NCBI RefSeq assembly: GCF_900182635.1
Contig: NZ_FXTD01000012.1
Coordinates: 62,001-126,000, forward strand
From: Halorubrum cibi
GTDB taxonomy: Archaea; Halobacteriota; Halobacteria; Halobacteriales; Haloferacaceae
Direction: 5' to 3'
Length of the DNA stretch: 64,000 nt
Shown: in pieces, positions 7,860 to 15,584 of the stretch
Layout of the letters: every line of letters begins with the position of its first letter
How positions within the stretch are numbered: the stretch's first letter is position 1
Notes under the pieces: model-generated
Seen by the model: only the letters and a program-made list of their open reading frames with translations
Database searches by the model: none
What the model was told of the DNA's origin: nothing
Position numbers and translations under genes: made by a program

Positions 7860-8782
7860 ACAGCGAGTTCACCGAGCGTCTCGTGATGCGTCCGGATGGT
7901 TGTTGGCGTGACGTTCCCGGACTCGGCGACATCACGTTGCGTCACCCACTTCCCCTGTTCTTGTCCCGCCTTGTAGAGGCAGGCCGCGGCGAACCCGGCC
8001 GGATGGACGCCCGTCGTGAGACCGCGCTCTTCAGCTTGTTCCGCGAGCGTTCGAGCCCGTTGTCGGATCTCGTCCGGACACTCGAGATCCGACGCGAGTC
8101 GCGGCACGAACATGCTGGGGGCGACGGGCTTGGCAGGGAGCCCCAGCTCTTCGTTCAGCGTTTTGTACGCGTTCGTGACCCGCGACTCCACAACTCGGGC
8201 CAGCTTGCTGATCTCGCCAAGCAGCCGCGAGAGGCCGTTGCACCGGCAGGCCCCGTAGACGCTGGCCGCAGCGATGGCCTCGATTGATCTGCCACGAAGC
8301 AGATTCTCGTTCTGAGCGCTCCGGAAGAGCTGACACGCCTGATCCCGAACCGACTCTGAGAGATCGAGCGCACTCGCAATTCTTCGTACTTCGCCTAGGC
8401 CGTGTGCGAGGTTTCGCTCGGCTTTAGACTGGAACCGACCGCGACGCTGTTCGCGCCGCATTCGGAATAGCTGCTGGTGCTTTTGCCCAGAGAGAGTGTT
8501 TCCGTTCGCATCTTTCCCGCGACCGATCTCCGTCGAGAGGCCTCGGTCATGACGTGCCGCAGTCAGTGGAGCGCCCGTCCGCTTTCGCTCGTGTTGGTCG
8601 TGGGTTCTCCATTCCGGACCGTGATCGATTCGCTGTTCGGCAATAACGAGTCCGCAGTCTTCACAGGTCGTTTCGACCGCGTTGGTAGTGACCCGGCCAT
8701 CGCACTCCGGACATGGGTTCGTGCTGGAGTTTGTCTGGACGTCCTCGTCGAAGCTCGTTTCGTAGATTTCTCTAGTTGCCAT
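7856..8782 (-). CDS. tfb: transcription initiation factor TFIIB (TFB) paralogue
   Basis: 308 residues. The N-terminal zinc ribbon has CPECDGRVTTNAVETTCEDC (Cys24, 27, 40, 43), followed by a B-reader/B-linker region with the usual EWRTHDQHERKRTGAPLT. Two cyclin folds follow (AERNLAHGLGEVRRIASAL ... and PVAPSMFVPRLASDLECPDE...). It binds TBP-promoter complexes and recruits RNA polymerase. The ATG at MATREIYETS is preferred because the 12 residues before it overlap the promoter. Extra plasmid-borne TFBs are common in haloarchaea and can redirect promoter choice. This gene itself carries hairpin promoter copy 3. Confidence 0.95.
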   Translation of the reverse strand: MATREIYETSFDEDVQTNSSTNPCPECDGRVTTNAVETTCEDCGLVIAEQRIDHGPEWRTHDQHERKRTGAPLTAARHDRGLSTEIGRGKDANGNTLSGQKHQQLFRMRREQRRGRFQSKAERNLAHGLGEVRRIASALDLSESVRDQACQLFRSAQNENLLRGRSIEAIAAASVYGACRCNGLSRLLGEISKLARVVESRVTNAYKTLNEELGLPAKPVAPSMFVPRLASDLECPDEIRQRARTLAEQAEERGLTTGVHPAGFAAACLYKAGQEQGKWVTQRDVAESGNVTPTTIRTHHETLGELAV

Positions 8783-8810
8783 CGGTTGTTTGTGAGGTGT
8801 ATTGTCTACA

Positions 8811-8839
8811 CCCCGCACCCCTCTCAGGGGGAGATAAAC
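8811..8839 (-). promoter_or_regulatory. shared hairpin promoter element, copy 3
   Basis: Minus strand: TTTATCTCCCCCTGAGAGGG, then GTGCGGGG. Stem CCCC / GGGG with a 5-nt loop, immediately after the TTTATC box, about 29 nt before the TFB ATG. Confidence 0.75.
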
Positions 8840-8875
8840 AGCCGCGGACGGAGCGGTGTGAGGATGTCTGCTGGG

Positions 8876-9304
8876 CTACTTGGGGAGGTCTCGGCGACCC
8901 GTCCACACGCACTCCCAGCAGGGAAAATCGTTGGACAGCCCATCACAATCGCACTGCGTTGTGTCTACGGTATCTGATTGGTCTCCTTGCCGCTCTCTAT
9001 CCGTTACAACGTCGCTGTCGGTGATAGCTTGTACCTTCTTCACAATGTCTAGAACTTGTGGTCGAATAGCAACGGCAACTCGATGCTTACACGGACCAGC
9101 GTACACTGCGTCAGCGGGACATTCACAAGCTGCTGGAATACCGTCAACAACAGTGACGCGGTATTCATGATCTGCTGGATTTTGATGGCTCTCGTTCCGA
9201 ACACGGATGTCACCATCTAGAAGTGAAAATTCGAAGGCTTCGTACTGAGCGCGTTTGAGTACACGATTCGTTGGTTCGAGACTGTCGAGTAGAGTTATCG
9301 CCAT
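8876..9304 (-). CDS. SWIM zinc-finger protein
   Basis: 142 residues. The SWIM signature CxC-x9-CxH is complete: Cys60, Cys62, Cys72, His74 in CECPADAVYAGPCKH. SWIM domains bind zinc and mediate DNA or protein contact. The C-terminal tail holds a second Cys cluster (CDCDGLSNDFPCWEC) that could bind another metal. Halophilic plasmids and viruses often carry such short SWIM proteins, usually of unknown role. The gene is preceded by hairpin promoter copy 4. Confidence 0.88.
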   Translation of the reverse strand: MAITLLDSLEPTNRVLKRAQYEAFEFSLLDGDIRVRNESHQNPADHEYRVTVVDGIPAACECPADAVYAGPCKHRVAVAIRPQVLDIVKKVQAITDSDVVTDRERQGDQSDTVDTTQCDCDGLSNDFPCWECVWTGRRDLPK

Positions 9305-9321
9305 TATGTACCGCGGCGACA

Positions 9322-9353
9322 GGTGCGCCGCACCCTTCGGTGCGCAGATAAAC
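9322..9353 (-). promoter_or_regulatory. shared hairpin promoter element, copy 4 (compensatory changes)
   Basis: Minus strand: TTTATCTGCGCACCGAAGGG, then TGCGGCGCACC. The stem is CGCACC-GAAG-GGTGCG, six perfect pairs, although the bases differ from the CCCC/GGGG of copies 1-3. Pairing is kept while sequence changes, which argues for a selected structure or dyad. It ends about 20 nt before the ATG of the SWIM gene. Confidence 0.75.
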
Positions 9354-9546
9354 TCCTAGTGACTCACAAGTTGATTTGTTGTCAAGGTTGTGGCTGCGCG
9401 CGCAGCGGAGTTCTCGTGAGCACCGCGAACGAGGGCACGTGAGACGAGCGAATGCGAGTCTCACGGAGCGAGCACGGAGCGGAGGGTGGGGAGGTGGGGC
9501 CTGGGTCGGTCCGGCACGTAGCAAAAAAGAGAGTCGCGACGACTGG

Positions 9547-10443
9547 CTATTCCCACCACCGACCGCGCTCGGGGAACATCACGGTGCTCCACCCAGTGAC
9601 GGCTAGTGAGACGCGTCCTTCGTACCAGTTCCGTGCCGCTCCGTGAATTCGAACGCGCTCGCCTTCTTGGATCCACGGAGCATTTGAGGCCTCCCAGATC
9701 GTTACCCGTGTTTTGCCACTGTCGTCCGCGATCAGCCCAACTTGAGCGATGCTCGGATGGGAGGGATCCCACAATGTCTCGACCTGACCCTCAACACTCA
9801 CCTCTTTGCGATTGACGTCCTCAAGCTTCCCGATGGGAACCACATGTCCCGGCGCTGTCTGTAACTCCTCGAACACCCCCACGACCGCGCTCATCAGGTC
9901 TTTCCCACCGACGACGGCTTCACCCAGCCGCCGACCAATCGCCGCTCGCGACCAGCCATCCAACTTCTCTGCCAGCCGCATCGACTGTGTGTTCACCGCC
10001 GCCAACTGCTCTTGCGTGAGTTCTACACGAGGATCGTCTCTCTCTGGGTCCATCCGCGGGTCCACGCTTGCCGCCCGCTTCTGGAACTTCACACGCCGTT
10101 CAGCACTCCGCTTCGCCGCGACATTTCGCGTCCGCTTTGCGCGCCCCTCCTGCTGACTGAGCTCCGCCTGAGCACTGATGCGTTCCAGTTCAGCCTCCCG
10201 CGCTCGAATGCGCTCTTCCTGTTCGAGGGTCTTTCCGAACATGTGATCCGGGCCTTCCTCGACGCGCGCGTCTGGGTGGTTAGAATCGACTTTCGCCTGT
10301 ACCTCCATCTGTACCGTTGCCCGGAACTCCGGCGTCTCATCGACGACCTCGAAGCCATCTTCATCGACTTCCGCTTCGTCCGCGTTTTCGAATCCTTGTT
10401 CATCGACCGAAACTACTTGACTGGTAACGTTCTTACTTGACAT
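9547..10443 (-). CDS. OB-fold single-strand DNA-binding (RPA/SSB-like) protein
   Basis: 298 residues. The C-terminal 100 residues are an OB fold: LEDVNRKEVSVEGQVETLWD, IAQVGLIADDSGKTRVTIWE, IQEGERVRIHGAARNWYEGR. This is the RPA-like pattern. The N-terminal half is acidic, then a charged helical region (GKTLEQEERIRAREAELERI). This architecture fits the haloarchaeal plasmid SSB-like proteins. It may protect single strands during plasmid replication or transfer. An 8-bp perfect stem (CCGCGATG / CATCGCGG) lies 38 bp upstream of the ATG. Confidence 0.82.
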   Translation of the reverse strand: MSSKNVTSQVVSVDEQGFENADEAEVDEDGFEVVDETPEFRATVQMEVQAKVDSNHPDARVEEGPDHMFGKTLEQEERIRAREAELERISAQAELSQQEGRAKRTRNVAAKRSAERRVKFQKRAASVDPRMDPERDDPRVELTQEQLAAVNTQSMRLAEKLDGWSRAAIGRRLGEAVVGGKDLMSAVVGVFEELQTAPGHVVPIGKLEDVNRKEVSVEGQVETLWDPSHPSIAQVGLIADDSGKTRVTIWEASNAPWIQEGERVRIHGAARNWYEGRVSLAVTGWSTVMFPERGRWWE

Positions 10444-10536
10444 TGGATCTCACTGATCCGAAGGCGCTCAGCGCCCGACACCGCGATGCTCCACCATCGC
10501 GGTTCTTCGACGACAACGCCCGACAGAACCATCTAC

Positions 10537-10586
10537 GCGCTCTCGCTCGCGCCTTCGCGAGCGCCCTTGGGCGCGAGCGAGAGCGC
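10537..10586. repeat. perfect 16-bp inverted repeat with 18-bp spacer
   Basis: GCGCTCTCGCTCGCGC at the left is matched exactly by GCGCGAGCGAGAGCGC at the right. The spacer itself contains CGCGAGCGCCC, related to the arms. This is the longest perfect dyad I saw in the gene-free region. Confidence 0.75.
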
Positions 10587-11121
10587 CGAAGGAAGGTCAC
10601 TCAACCAGCACCGCGCGCCGACCCGCCCGGAGCAAGCGTCCAGCGGAGTAAGCGTGAGGGGTGAGCAGCTACGCCGCGCAACCCCTCGGGCTTACCCGCT
10701 GGCGTCGAGGGCACATTTACTTTAGCCCGGAACGGGCGCTCGCGGTGCTGAGAGCGGCCGCATGCCCGGAATGGTCGGTCGCGAGCGACGCGGAGGGCGG
10801 TAGCGGCGAGCGGGGCGCGCCGTAGAGAAACACCCGGCCATCCGATTGTACTGCTGAACGAATGAACCACCCCTGGCGGACTGTAAGGGCGAGGTCGCTC
10901 GGCCAATCCCCGACTCCGTAAGCACCGCAGGCACGAGGAGCGCAGCGTGGGTCGCGGGATGCCGAGCGGCCGAGGGCTTTCTATTCGTTCTCGGCCACCA
11001 CTAACCGTCTCGACGGAAGCATTATCGTGCACCGTCACGAACAATATAGTATGCACCACACACCCCCGGTGCAACGGGTGAACGTGCGGACGATGAGCGG
11101 TTGCTCTGTTCTTTCGTAGTT

Positions 11122-11175
11122 GGTAGCGGCGCCGGCGGGTGTATCGCCTTCTCATCGAGCAGCGACGCCGCTACC
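11122..11175 (+). repeat. 10-bp perfect dyad in the leader of the aRF1 gene
   Basis: GGTAGCGGCG and CGCCGCTACC are separated by 34 nt, and the right arm ends 10 nt before the aRF1 ATG. If transcribed from the TATA-like AATATAGTATG near 11043, it would form a stable 5' leader stem that could mask the start site. It could equally be a DNA operator. Confidence 0.6.
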
Positions 11176-11185
11176 ACCGAAACAA

Positions 11186-12262
11186 ATGCAGACCACCGAG
11201 TACGAACTCCGCGATCGAATCGACCAGCTCACAAACTACCGTGGCGAGGGCACCGAGCTCATCACCGTGGCCGTCCCGCCAGACAAATCACTCCATGCGG
11301 TCCGTGAGCGCATTGACCGCGAATATGCACAGGCTGCGAACATCAAATCCGATCAGACACGAACTCACGTCCAGGACGCTCTCGGACGTATCCGACGCCT
11401 CCTCCAAGCGTACGAAGAGACACCACCAAGCGGCCTTGTCATCTACGCTGGTGTCGTCGACAGTGAGCTGCAGGATGCCGTCTTCGACGATCTCGACGTC
11501 CCCGTCGATGTCTCGCTGTACCGCTGTGCGGCTGAATTCGAGACTGCCCCTGTCGAGCAGGCGCTCACCCCGTCAGAGGTGTACGGTCTGGTCATCCTCG
11601 AACGGGGCCGTGCCGCCCTCGGTCGCCTCGCCGGCGAACGCATCGTTTCCAGTCGGACCTTCGAGAGCCAAGTGATGGGAAAATCCCGTGCTGGCGGTCA
11701 GAGTGCGCAGCGATTCGAACGCGAGCGAGACCGCCAGAAACACGAGTTCTTCGAGCAGGTCGCCGACGCTGCCGAGCAGACGTTCCTCGATGAGCCCACT
11801 GTCGATGGCGTCATCCTCGGCGGGACGACGATCACCGTCGACGAGTTCCAGCAGGGTGACTATCTCCACCACGAGTTGCGGGACCACATACTAGGTGTCT
11901 ATCCGATTGAGTACGCAACCAAGCAGGGTCTCTCGCAGCTCGTTGAGCGCGCTGACGACGTACTGTCTGATGTTGAGCGCCGACGGGAACGGGAAGCCCT
12001 CGATCGGTTCTTCACGGCGCTGGGACAGGGTGGAGATGTCGCCTACGGAGCTGATGAAACGCAAACCGCCCTCGAGTATGGAGCAGTCGACGTCCTTCTC
12101 GTTTCTGACGGACGGCCACCAGCGGAGATTCGTGAGCTGGAGGAAGTGACGACCGACCAAGGCGGTGAGTGTCTCGTTGTGTCGACTGACACCGATCGAG
12201 GTGCCCAGTTCGATACTGCATTCGGAGGCCTTGGAGCGCTCCTCCGGTTCCGTATTAACTAA
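11186..12262 (+). CDS. aRF1-type peptide chain release factor paralogue, short form
   Basis: 358 residues starting at MQTTEYELRD. All release-factor motifs are present: NIKS (52-55) and YxCxxxF (YRCAAEF, from Tyr112) for stop-codon reading, and the catalytic GGQ (170-172, in KSRAGGQSAQRFERER) for peptidyl-tRNA hydrolysis. Typical haloarchaeal aRF1 is about 415 residues. Here domain 3 lacks the Cys-containing minidomain and runs from EYGAVDVLLVSD to a short C-terminus. It could be a working second release factor or a stalled-ribosome rescue factor. Placement on a mobile backbone and the leader dyad are unusual. Confidence 0.9.
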   Translation: MQTTEYELRDRIDQLTNYRGEGTELITVAVPPDKSLHAVRERIDREYAQAANIKSDQTRTHVQDALGRIRRLLQAYEETPPSGLVIYAGVVDSELQDAVFDDLDVPVDVSLYRCAAEFETAPVEQALTPSEVYGLVILERGRAALGRLAGERIVSSRTFESQVMGKSRAGGQSAQRFERERDRQKHEFFEQVADAAEQTFLDEPTVDGVILGGTTITVDEFQQGDYLHHELRDHILGVYPIEYATKQGLSQLVERADDVLSDVERRREREALDRFFTALGQGGDVAYGADETQTALEYGAVDVLLVSDGRPPAEIRELEEVTTDQGGECLVVSTDTDRGAQFDTAFGGLGALLRFRIN

Positions 12263-12407
12263 GCCGAGTTGTTTTGGACGCCATAGCTGTTCTAGCGTCC
12301 CAGTGTACGGGTTTGGAGGCAGTCATCGGTCGCATGAACAAGCTCGATCGGCGTAAACCGGGCGGGTGCGGTGTCGCTCTTGGAGACACGAATCGCTCAC
12401 ACCGATC

Positions 12408-12737
12408 TCAGCCGTCGTCCTGTGCGTTCAGTTCTGTCAGGAACTGGCCGGCTGCCGTCCCGATACGAACACCGTCGACGGTACGTACTGCAAGGTCGTG
12501 CGTGGCAGTCCGAAAGGGGTAGTGGTCGACGAGGATGCGACGGATGACGGTTCGGACGGGGTCGGTCCCGTATCTGTCGACGACAGTAGCCATCATCTCG
12601 TCGAGATGCGCGTCCCGGTGCTCCGTCCGGGGATGCTGTGCGCGTTCGAGCACGAGTTCGACTACATCGTCAACTGATGTGTGCTCGGGATTCTTGGTTC
12701 GTTCACGAACGTCGTAGAGAGCGTCGTTACCGGGCAT
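12408..12737 (-). CDS. small hypothetical protein (109 aa)
   Basis: Unrecognised. Mostly helical, with the repeated-looking segments SVDDVVELVLERAQHPRTEH and DEMMATVVDRYGTDPVRTVI. No cysteine or membrane segment. It lies 31 bp downstream of the PIN-domain gene on the same strand, so it may be the last gene of the toxin-antitoxin transcript. Confidence 0.6.
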   Translation of the reverse strand: MPGNDALYDVRERTKNPEHTSVDDVVELVLERAQHPRTEHRDAHLDEMMATVVDRYGTDPVRTVIRRILVDHYPFRTATHDLAVRTVDGVRIGTAAGQFLTELNAQDDG

Positions 12738-12768
12738 TCCTGTTCACTTCGAAGTATCCTTTACGGTG

Positions 12769-13281
12769 TCAGGGCTCCTTGAGCAATGAGCGAGCTCGCT
12801 GCACGTAACTGTTCGCGCCCCAGCTACGGGCGTTGCTAATCTCATCGAGGAGCAGCCGCGCATCGGCAGCTGATAGGTGTTCGGTTCGAACGAGAACCGA
12901 GAGTAGCGTCGGTGTCGTGACGAGTCGGGTATCAGCGAGTGAGGCGTGGATCAAGCCAAGTTGGTTGAACTCGTCACAGAGGAAGAGCGCAGCATCGAGT
13001 TCGTTCGCGAGCGTGACCGCCGCGTTCTCACCATCATCGAGGGGGAACTCGGCATCGAGGTCGACCGACTGTGTCGTGAATGACTCTGCTTGGTCGAGTA
13101 CGGCGGACGCGGCGTGTCCATGGACGTCATCGTAGGAGGCGATCTCTTGGAGTTCATCGATGACCGCTGTTGGGACGACGACCTCGTACCGGGAGAGACA
13201 GAGTGCGAGTGGATCGGGATCGTCGTCAGTAACGATCCCGAGACTCACGAGGGCGGAGGCGTCTGCGATAAGCCGCGACAT
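12769..13281 (-). CDS. PIN-domain nuclease, VapC-like toxin
   Basis: 170 residues. The PIN acidic set is visible: Asp7 (LIADASALVSLG), Glu43 (VIDELQEI), Glu85 (DDGENAAVTLANE) and Asp103 (LCDEFNQLG). These residues coordinate Mg or Mn for RNA cleavage in VapC-type toxins. The start codon abuts the stop of the ribbon-helix-helix gene, so the pair is translationally coupled. The C-terminal extension after LLSVLVRTEHLS is longer than in short VapCs. Confidence 0.87.
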   Translation of the reverse strand: MSRLIADASALVSLGIVTDDDPDPLALCLSRYEVVVPTAVIDELQEIASYDDVHGHAASAVLDQAESFTTQSVDLDAEFPLDDGENAAVTLANELDAALFLCDEFNQLGLIHASLADTRLVTTPTLLSVLVRTEHLSAADARLLLDEISNARSWGANSYVQRARSLLKEP

Positions 13282-13584
13282 CTATGCGTCGGCGACCTCG
13301 TCGATGAAGTCTTCGTCTAACTGCTGTTTCAACACTCGGAGGTTTGCTGCCTCCTCGGCGCCGACGAGTGCTTTGAGTTGATCGAAGGTGATCTCGTCGT
13401 CGTAATAGGCGGCGGCGATCTCTTGGGTGAGTGCGTCGTCGTGAGCGGCGTCTTGGAGGTACTCTCGAAGCGCGGTCACGAGGACGTCTGTTCGGTCTTC
13501 CCCGAGGACTGCGGCCAGTGCGTCGGCGCGGTCGATGAGCCGATTGGGGGCCCGAAACTGCACGCGCTTCTTATCGGTGCTCAT
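13282..13584 (-). CDS. ribbon-helix-helix antitoxin-like protein
   Basis: 100 residues from MSTDKKRVQFRAPNRLIDRA. The strand KRVQFRAPNRLIDRADALA followed by EDRTDVLVTALREYLQDA is a typical ribbon-helix-helix DNA-binding unit. The C-terminal part (EITFDQLKALVGAEEAANLR) should wrap the PIN toxin. Upstream lies ATGATGTGTACAATGTGAGC, with TGTACA as a possible operator core, and GTATGATGTGAGCC repeated about 35 bp further. Autoregulation is likely by family analogy. Confidence 0.85.
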   Translation of the reverse strand: MSTDKKRVQFRAPNRLIDRADALAAVLGEDRTDVLVTALREYLQDAAHDDALTQEIAAAYYDDEITFDQLKALVGAEEAANLRVLKQQLDEDFIDEVADA

Positions 13585-13655
13585 GATGTGTACAATGTGA
13601 GCCAACGCACTTAGCCGTTTTCGTGTGTATGATGTGAGCCTCACTCGGCCGACCG

Positions 13656-13982
13656 TCACTCGGCCACGAGATGCTCCTTGAGATCACGTGTCCAGTACGT
13701 TGCGAGCCCCCCTGGACTACAGTGCTCGCACAGTTGCAACGGGCCTTCGAGATGCCCCAGTTCCACTCGGAACCGCGTCAGCGCTGCAAGCGCGTCGACG
13801 ACGAGTCCACACCCGTCGCAGGCGTAGTGATCGCGCTCGTCGGGATTCGGCCCCGACTGGATCGCACAGTCGACGCAGATGGGGTGAGTAACCCGATCAT
13901 CCTGACCCCACGTATGCGCCTCGCCAGCCTCGGCGCCGGGCGGAGTGTCGCAGAATGCACACCCCGTGAGCGTCTGCTGCAT
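13656..13982 (-). CDS. small multi-zinc-ribbon protein (108 aa)
   Basis: Contains three or four Cys pairs: CAFCDTPPG, CVDCAIQSG, CDGCGLVVD and CEHCSPGG, sufficient for two zinc sites. It overlaps the stop of the upstream 96-aa gene by one base (TAATG), so the two are coupled. It ends with a basic or amphipathic tail (YWTRDLKEHLVAE). Probably a nucleic-acid-binding or adaptor protein; family name not known to me. Confidence 0.72.
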   Translation of the reverse strand: MQQTLTGCAFCDTPPGAEAGEAHTWGQDDRVTHPICVDCAIQSGPNPDERDHYACDGCGLVVDALAALTRFRVELGHLEGPLQLCEHCSPGGLATYWTRDLKEHLVAE

Positions 13983-14272
13983 TACTCGGCCTCCTCGTCG
14001 GCATCGCAGGCGGCCGTCCAGCCACGGTGGAAGACGGCTAGCTGCGTCGGTGAGTCGAACGCAGTATCACTCGGTTCGTGAACGAGAACGCGGTCCTCGG
14101 GAACTGGAGTGACGACGTCCGCGTCGAGGAGCTCGTTGATCTGGCTCTGGGCCGTCGTGTCGTCAATGTCCGCCGTGTTGACGCCGTTGACGTCGCGGTC
14201 CTGTGCGAGGAGCTCAGTTTCGAACTGTTCATAGTCGGCACTCGTGTCGTCATGTGGATCGGGATCATCCAT
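13982..14272 (-). CDS. acidic hypothetical protein (96 aa)
   Basis: Very acidic (MDDPDPHDDTSADYEQFETE at the start) with a short helical centre (TAQSQINELLDADVVTPVPE) and an ending FHRGWTAACDADEEAE. First gene of a two-gene unit with the zinc-ribbon protein. Preceded by hairpin promoter copy 5. Function unknown. Confidence 0.68.
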   Translation of the reverse strand: MDDPDPHDDTSADYEQFETELLAQDRDVNGVNTADIDDTTAQSQINELLDADVVTPVPEDRVLVHEPSDTAFDSPTQLAVFHRGWTAACDADEEAE

Positions 14273-14300
14273 GGTGAATCACGCTGCGCACGTTGTCGCG

Positions 14301-14328
14301 CGCTGCACGCCTTCTGGCGCAGATAAAC
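14301..14328 (-). promoter_or_regulatory. shared hairpin promoter element, copy 5 (compensatory changes)
   Basis: Minus strand: TTTATCTGCGCCAGAAGGCG, then TGCAGCG. The central stem is CGCC / GGCG rather than CCCC / GGGG, again preserving pairing, with an outer CTG / CAG. It ends about 29 nt before the ATG of the 96-aa gene. Confidence 0.7.
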
Positions 14329-14497
14329 ACTCCACGCGAGACCGCGGCCCTTACTCACTCCGAGGGATCGTAATCCGGTTTTCGATTCCGCCGACAACAA
14401 GCGTCAGCACGTCGTGATGGTCGGTTAACCACGAGGCGTCGTCACTGGATAGCAAAGTGGTCGTCAATAGCTACGGAGCCGCTGAGAGCCTGTTGAC

Positions 14498-14689
14498 TCA
14501 CCCGTCTTCGAGCGCGGCGTAGATCTCCGCATGGCGGCGTCCGTCAAGTTCCCCCATCTCGAGGGCGATCTGGTGGCGTTCAGCGTCGCTCTCGGCCGCC
14601 TGATACTGCTCGTACAGTCGGCGGACTTCTTCATCGACCGTCGCCGAGGAATCGGTGCTGGACGCCATCTCTGTATCGAACGTACTCAT
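14498..14689 (-). CDS. short helical protein (63 aa)
   Basis: Acidic and almost entirely helical (VDEEVRRLYEQYQAAESDAE, RHQIALEMGELDGRRHAEIY). Coupled to the upstream winged-helix gene by an ATGA overlap. Small partner proteins of this kind often bind the preceding DNA-binding protein, but no family is recognised. Confidence 0.65.
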   Translation of the reverse strand: MSTFDTEMASSTDSSATVDEEVRRLYEQYQAAESDAERHQIALEMGELDGRRHAEIYAALEDG

Positions 14690-14985
14690 TGTGTCCCTTT
14701 ATCAGTGGCGACGAGCTGGTTGATGCGTCGCCACTCGAAGTACGCGTTGTTGCGCTCGTAGGTGGCCGGATGGCCGTCATGGCGTATGACGATGCCGAGT
14801 TCTCCGAACCAGCTGAGGTATTTCCGGGCTGTCTTCGGGTCACACTCTGCTCGTTCGGCGATCGCGCTTGCCGTCGTCGGCTCCCGGGTCTGCAGGATGG
14901 TGCCGTAGATGCGTAGTTCGACGTCGTCCTCGCTAAATTGGTCCTCGAAAGAAGGGGGACCGTCCGTGGACGCTGTGTCGGGCAT
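14686..14985 (-). CDS. short winged-helix protein (99 aa)
   Basis: A winged helix spans most of the length: DDVELRIYGTILQTREPTTA, SAIAERAECDPKTARKYLSW, then a wing DGHPATYERN. The run YERNNAYFEWRRINQLV is typical of haloarchaeal DUF7342/TrmB-like proteins, which normally continue into a coiled coil of another 80-100 residues. Here the stop comes right after the wing helix. It may be a naturally short regulator or a truncated relative of the two longer wHTH proteins in the window. Confidence 0.75.
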   Translation of the reverse strand: MPDTASTDGPPSFEDQFSEDDVELRIYGTILQTREPTTASAIAERAECDPKTARKYLSWFGELGIVIRHDGHPATYERNNAYFEWRRINQLVATDKGTQ

Positions 14986-15091
14986 ACGTATTCTTGCGGG
15001 GCTACGAATATCGTTCTTACTTCGAGGAAGAGTTCCCCGTCAAGTGAGGCGTACTGGGTGCCGCCTGGTTGGCTTCGAATGGAGCACGATA

Positions 15092-15132
15092 TTAACCAAC
15101 ACTAGACCCGATCCCAGGAGGTTGTTGGTTAA
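15092..15132. repeat. inverted repeat TTAACCAAC-N23-GTTGGTTAA, copy 2
   Basis: Perfect 9-bp arms 23 bp apart, between the short wHTH gene (about 107 bp upstream of its start) and the 146-aa gene. Same arms as near 5.7 kb and, with one change, 31.7 kb. Confidence 0.7.
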
Positions 15133-15143
15133 CTCAGGTTCGG

Positions 15144-15584
15144 TCAGCGCATCTGGAGCTTTCGAGCCGGTTTGACGCTGAACGTATCTGGGTTGTTGAC
15201 TGGCACGTCGTGACTGCGATCAGTTGCCTGGGACGACGGCCGAGTGAGCCGGGTGATGAGATCCTCACGAACAGCCCGCCGACTGACCGTGGACTCGTGC
15301 CACCCAAGTCGTTCATAGTAGTGCCGTTTCCGGAACATCTCGCCGTTGTCGTCGATGGGGATGAACTGCGTTCGCTTCGCTCCCCATACGTTCGTAGAGA
15401 CGTACTCCGCACCAACCTCTTCGTGGGTAAGTTCCACGAGGACACACTCGACGAATGAGACGATTGAGAGCTGACTTCTCTCGTTGGGAACCGTCAGTTC
15501 GAGATCCGCCCACGGCGCATCGCTTGATTGTTCTATCTGTTCGCTACGTAGCCGCGATTGCTGTCGCTCGTGTTCTGAAGACAT
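15144..15584 (-). CDS. hypothetical protein (146 aa)
   Basis: Unrecognised. A central beta-rich block (SQLSIVSFVECVLVELTHEE, VWGAKRTQFIPIDDNGEMFR) is followed by a basic helix with a Ser/Thr-Arg run (GWHESTVSRRAVREDLITRL) that could be a DNA-binding helix-turn-helix. Last member of the hairpin-promoter gene set (copy 6). Confidence 0.65.
   Translation of the reverse strand: MSSEHERQQSRLRSEQIEQSSDAPWADLELTVPNERSQLSIVSFVECVLVELTHEEVGAEYVSTNVWGAKRTQFIPIDDNGEMFRKRHYYERLGWHESTVSRRAVREDLITRLTRPSSQATDRSHDVPVNNPDTFSVKPARKLQMR

Larger units (their letters stand above)
10444..11185. other. 742-bp gene-free GC-rich region with inverted repeats
   Basis: No convincing gene in either strand; the long open frames here are basic, Arg/Ser/Pro-rich and look like GC-driven shadows. 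The region separates the minus-strand OB-fold gene from the plus-strand aRF1 gene. It contains at least three strong dyads: CCGCGATG-N6-CATCGCGG at 10481-10502, a 16-bp dyad at 10537-10586, and a 10-bp dyad just before aRF1. Such dyad-rich, gene-free DNA beside an SSB gene could belong to a replication or transfer origin, but no iterons or ORB-like boxes were recognised. Confidence 0.5.

Noticed and set aside
10437-11155. Several open frames of 70-180 codons in both strands
   Set aside because: Arg/Ser/Pro-rich basic translations without family features, typical of GC-rich antisense shadow; neighbours are strongly acidic.
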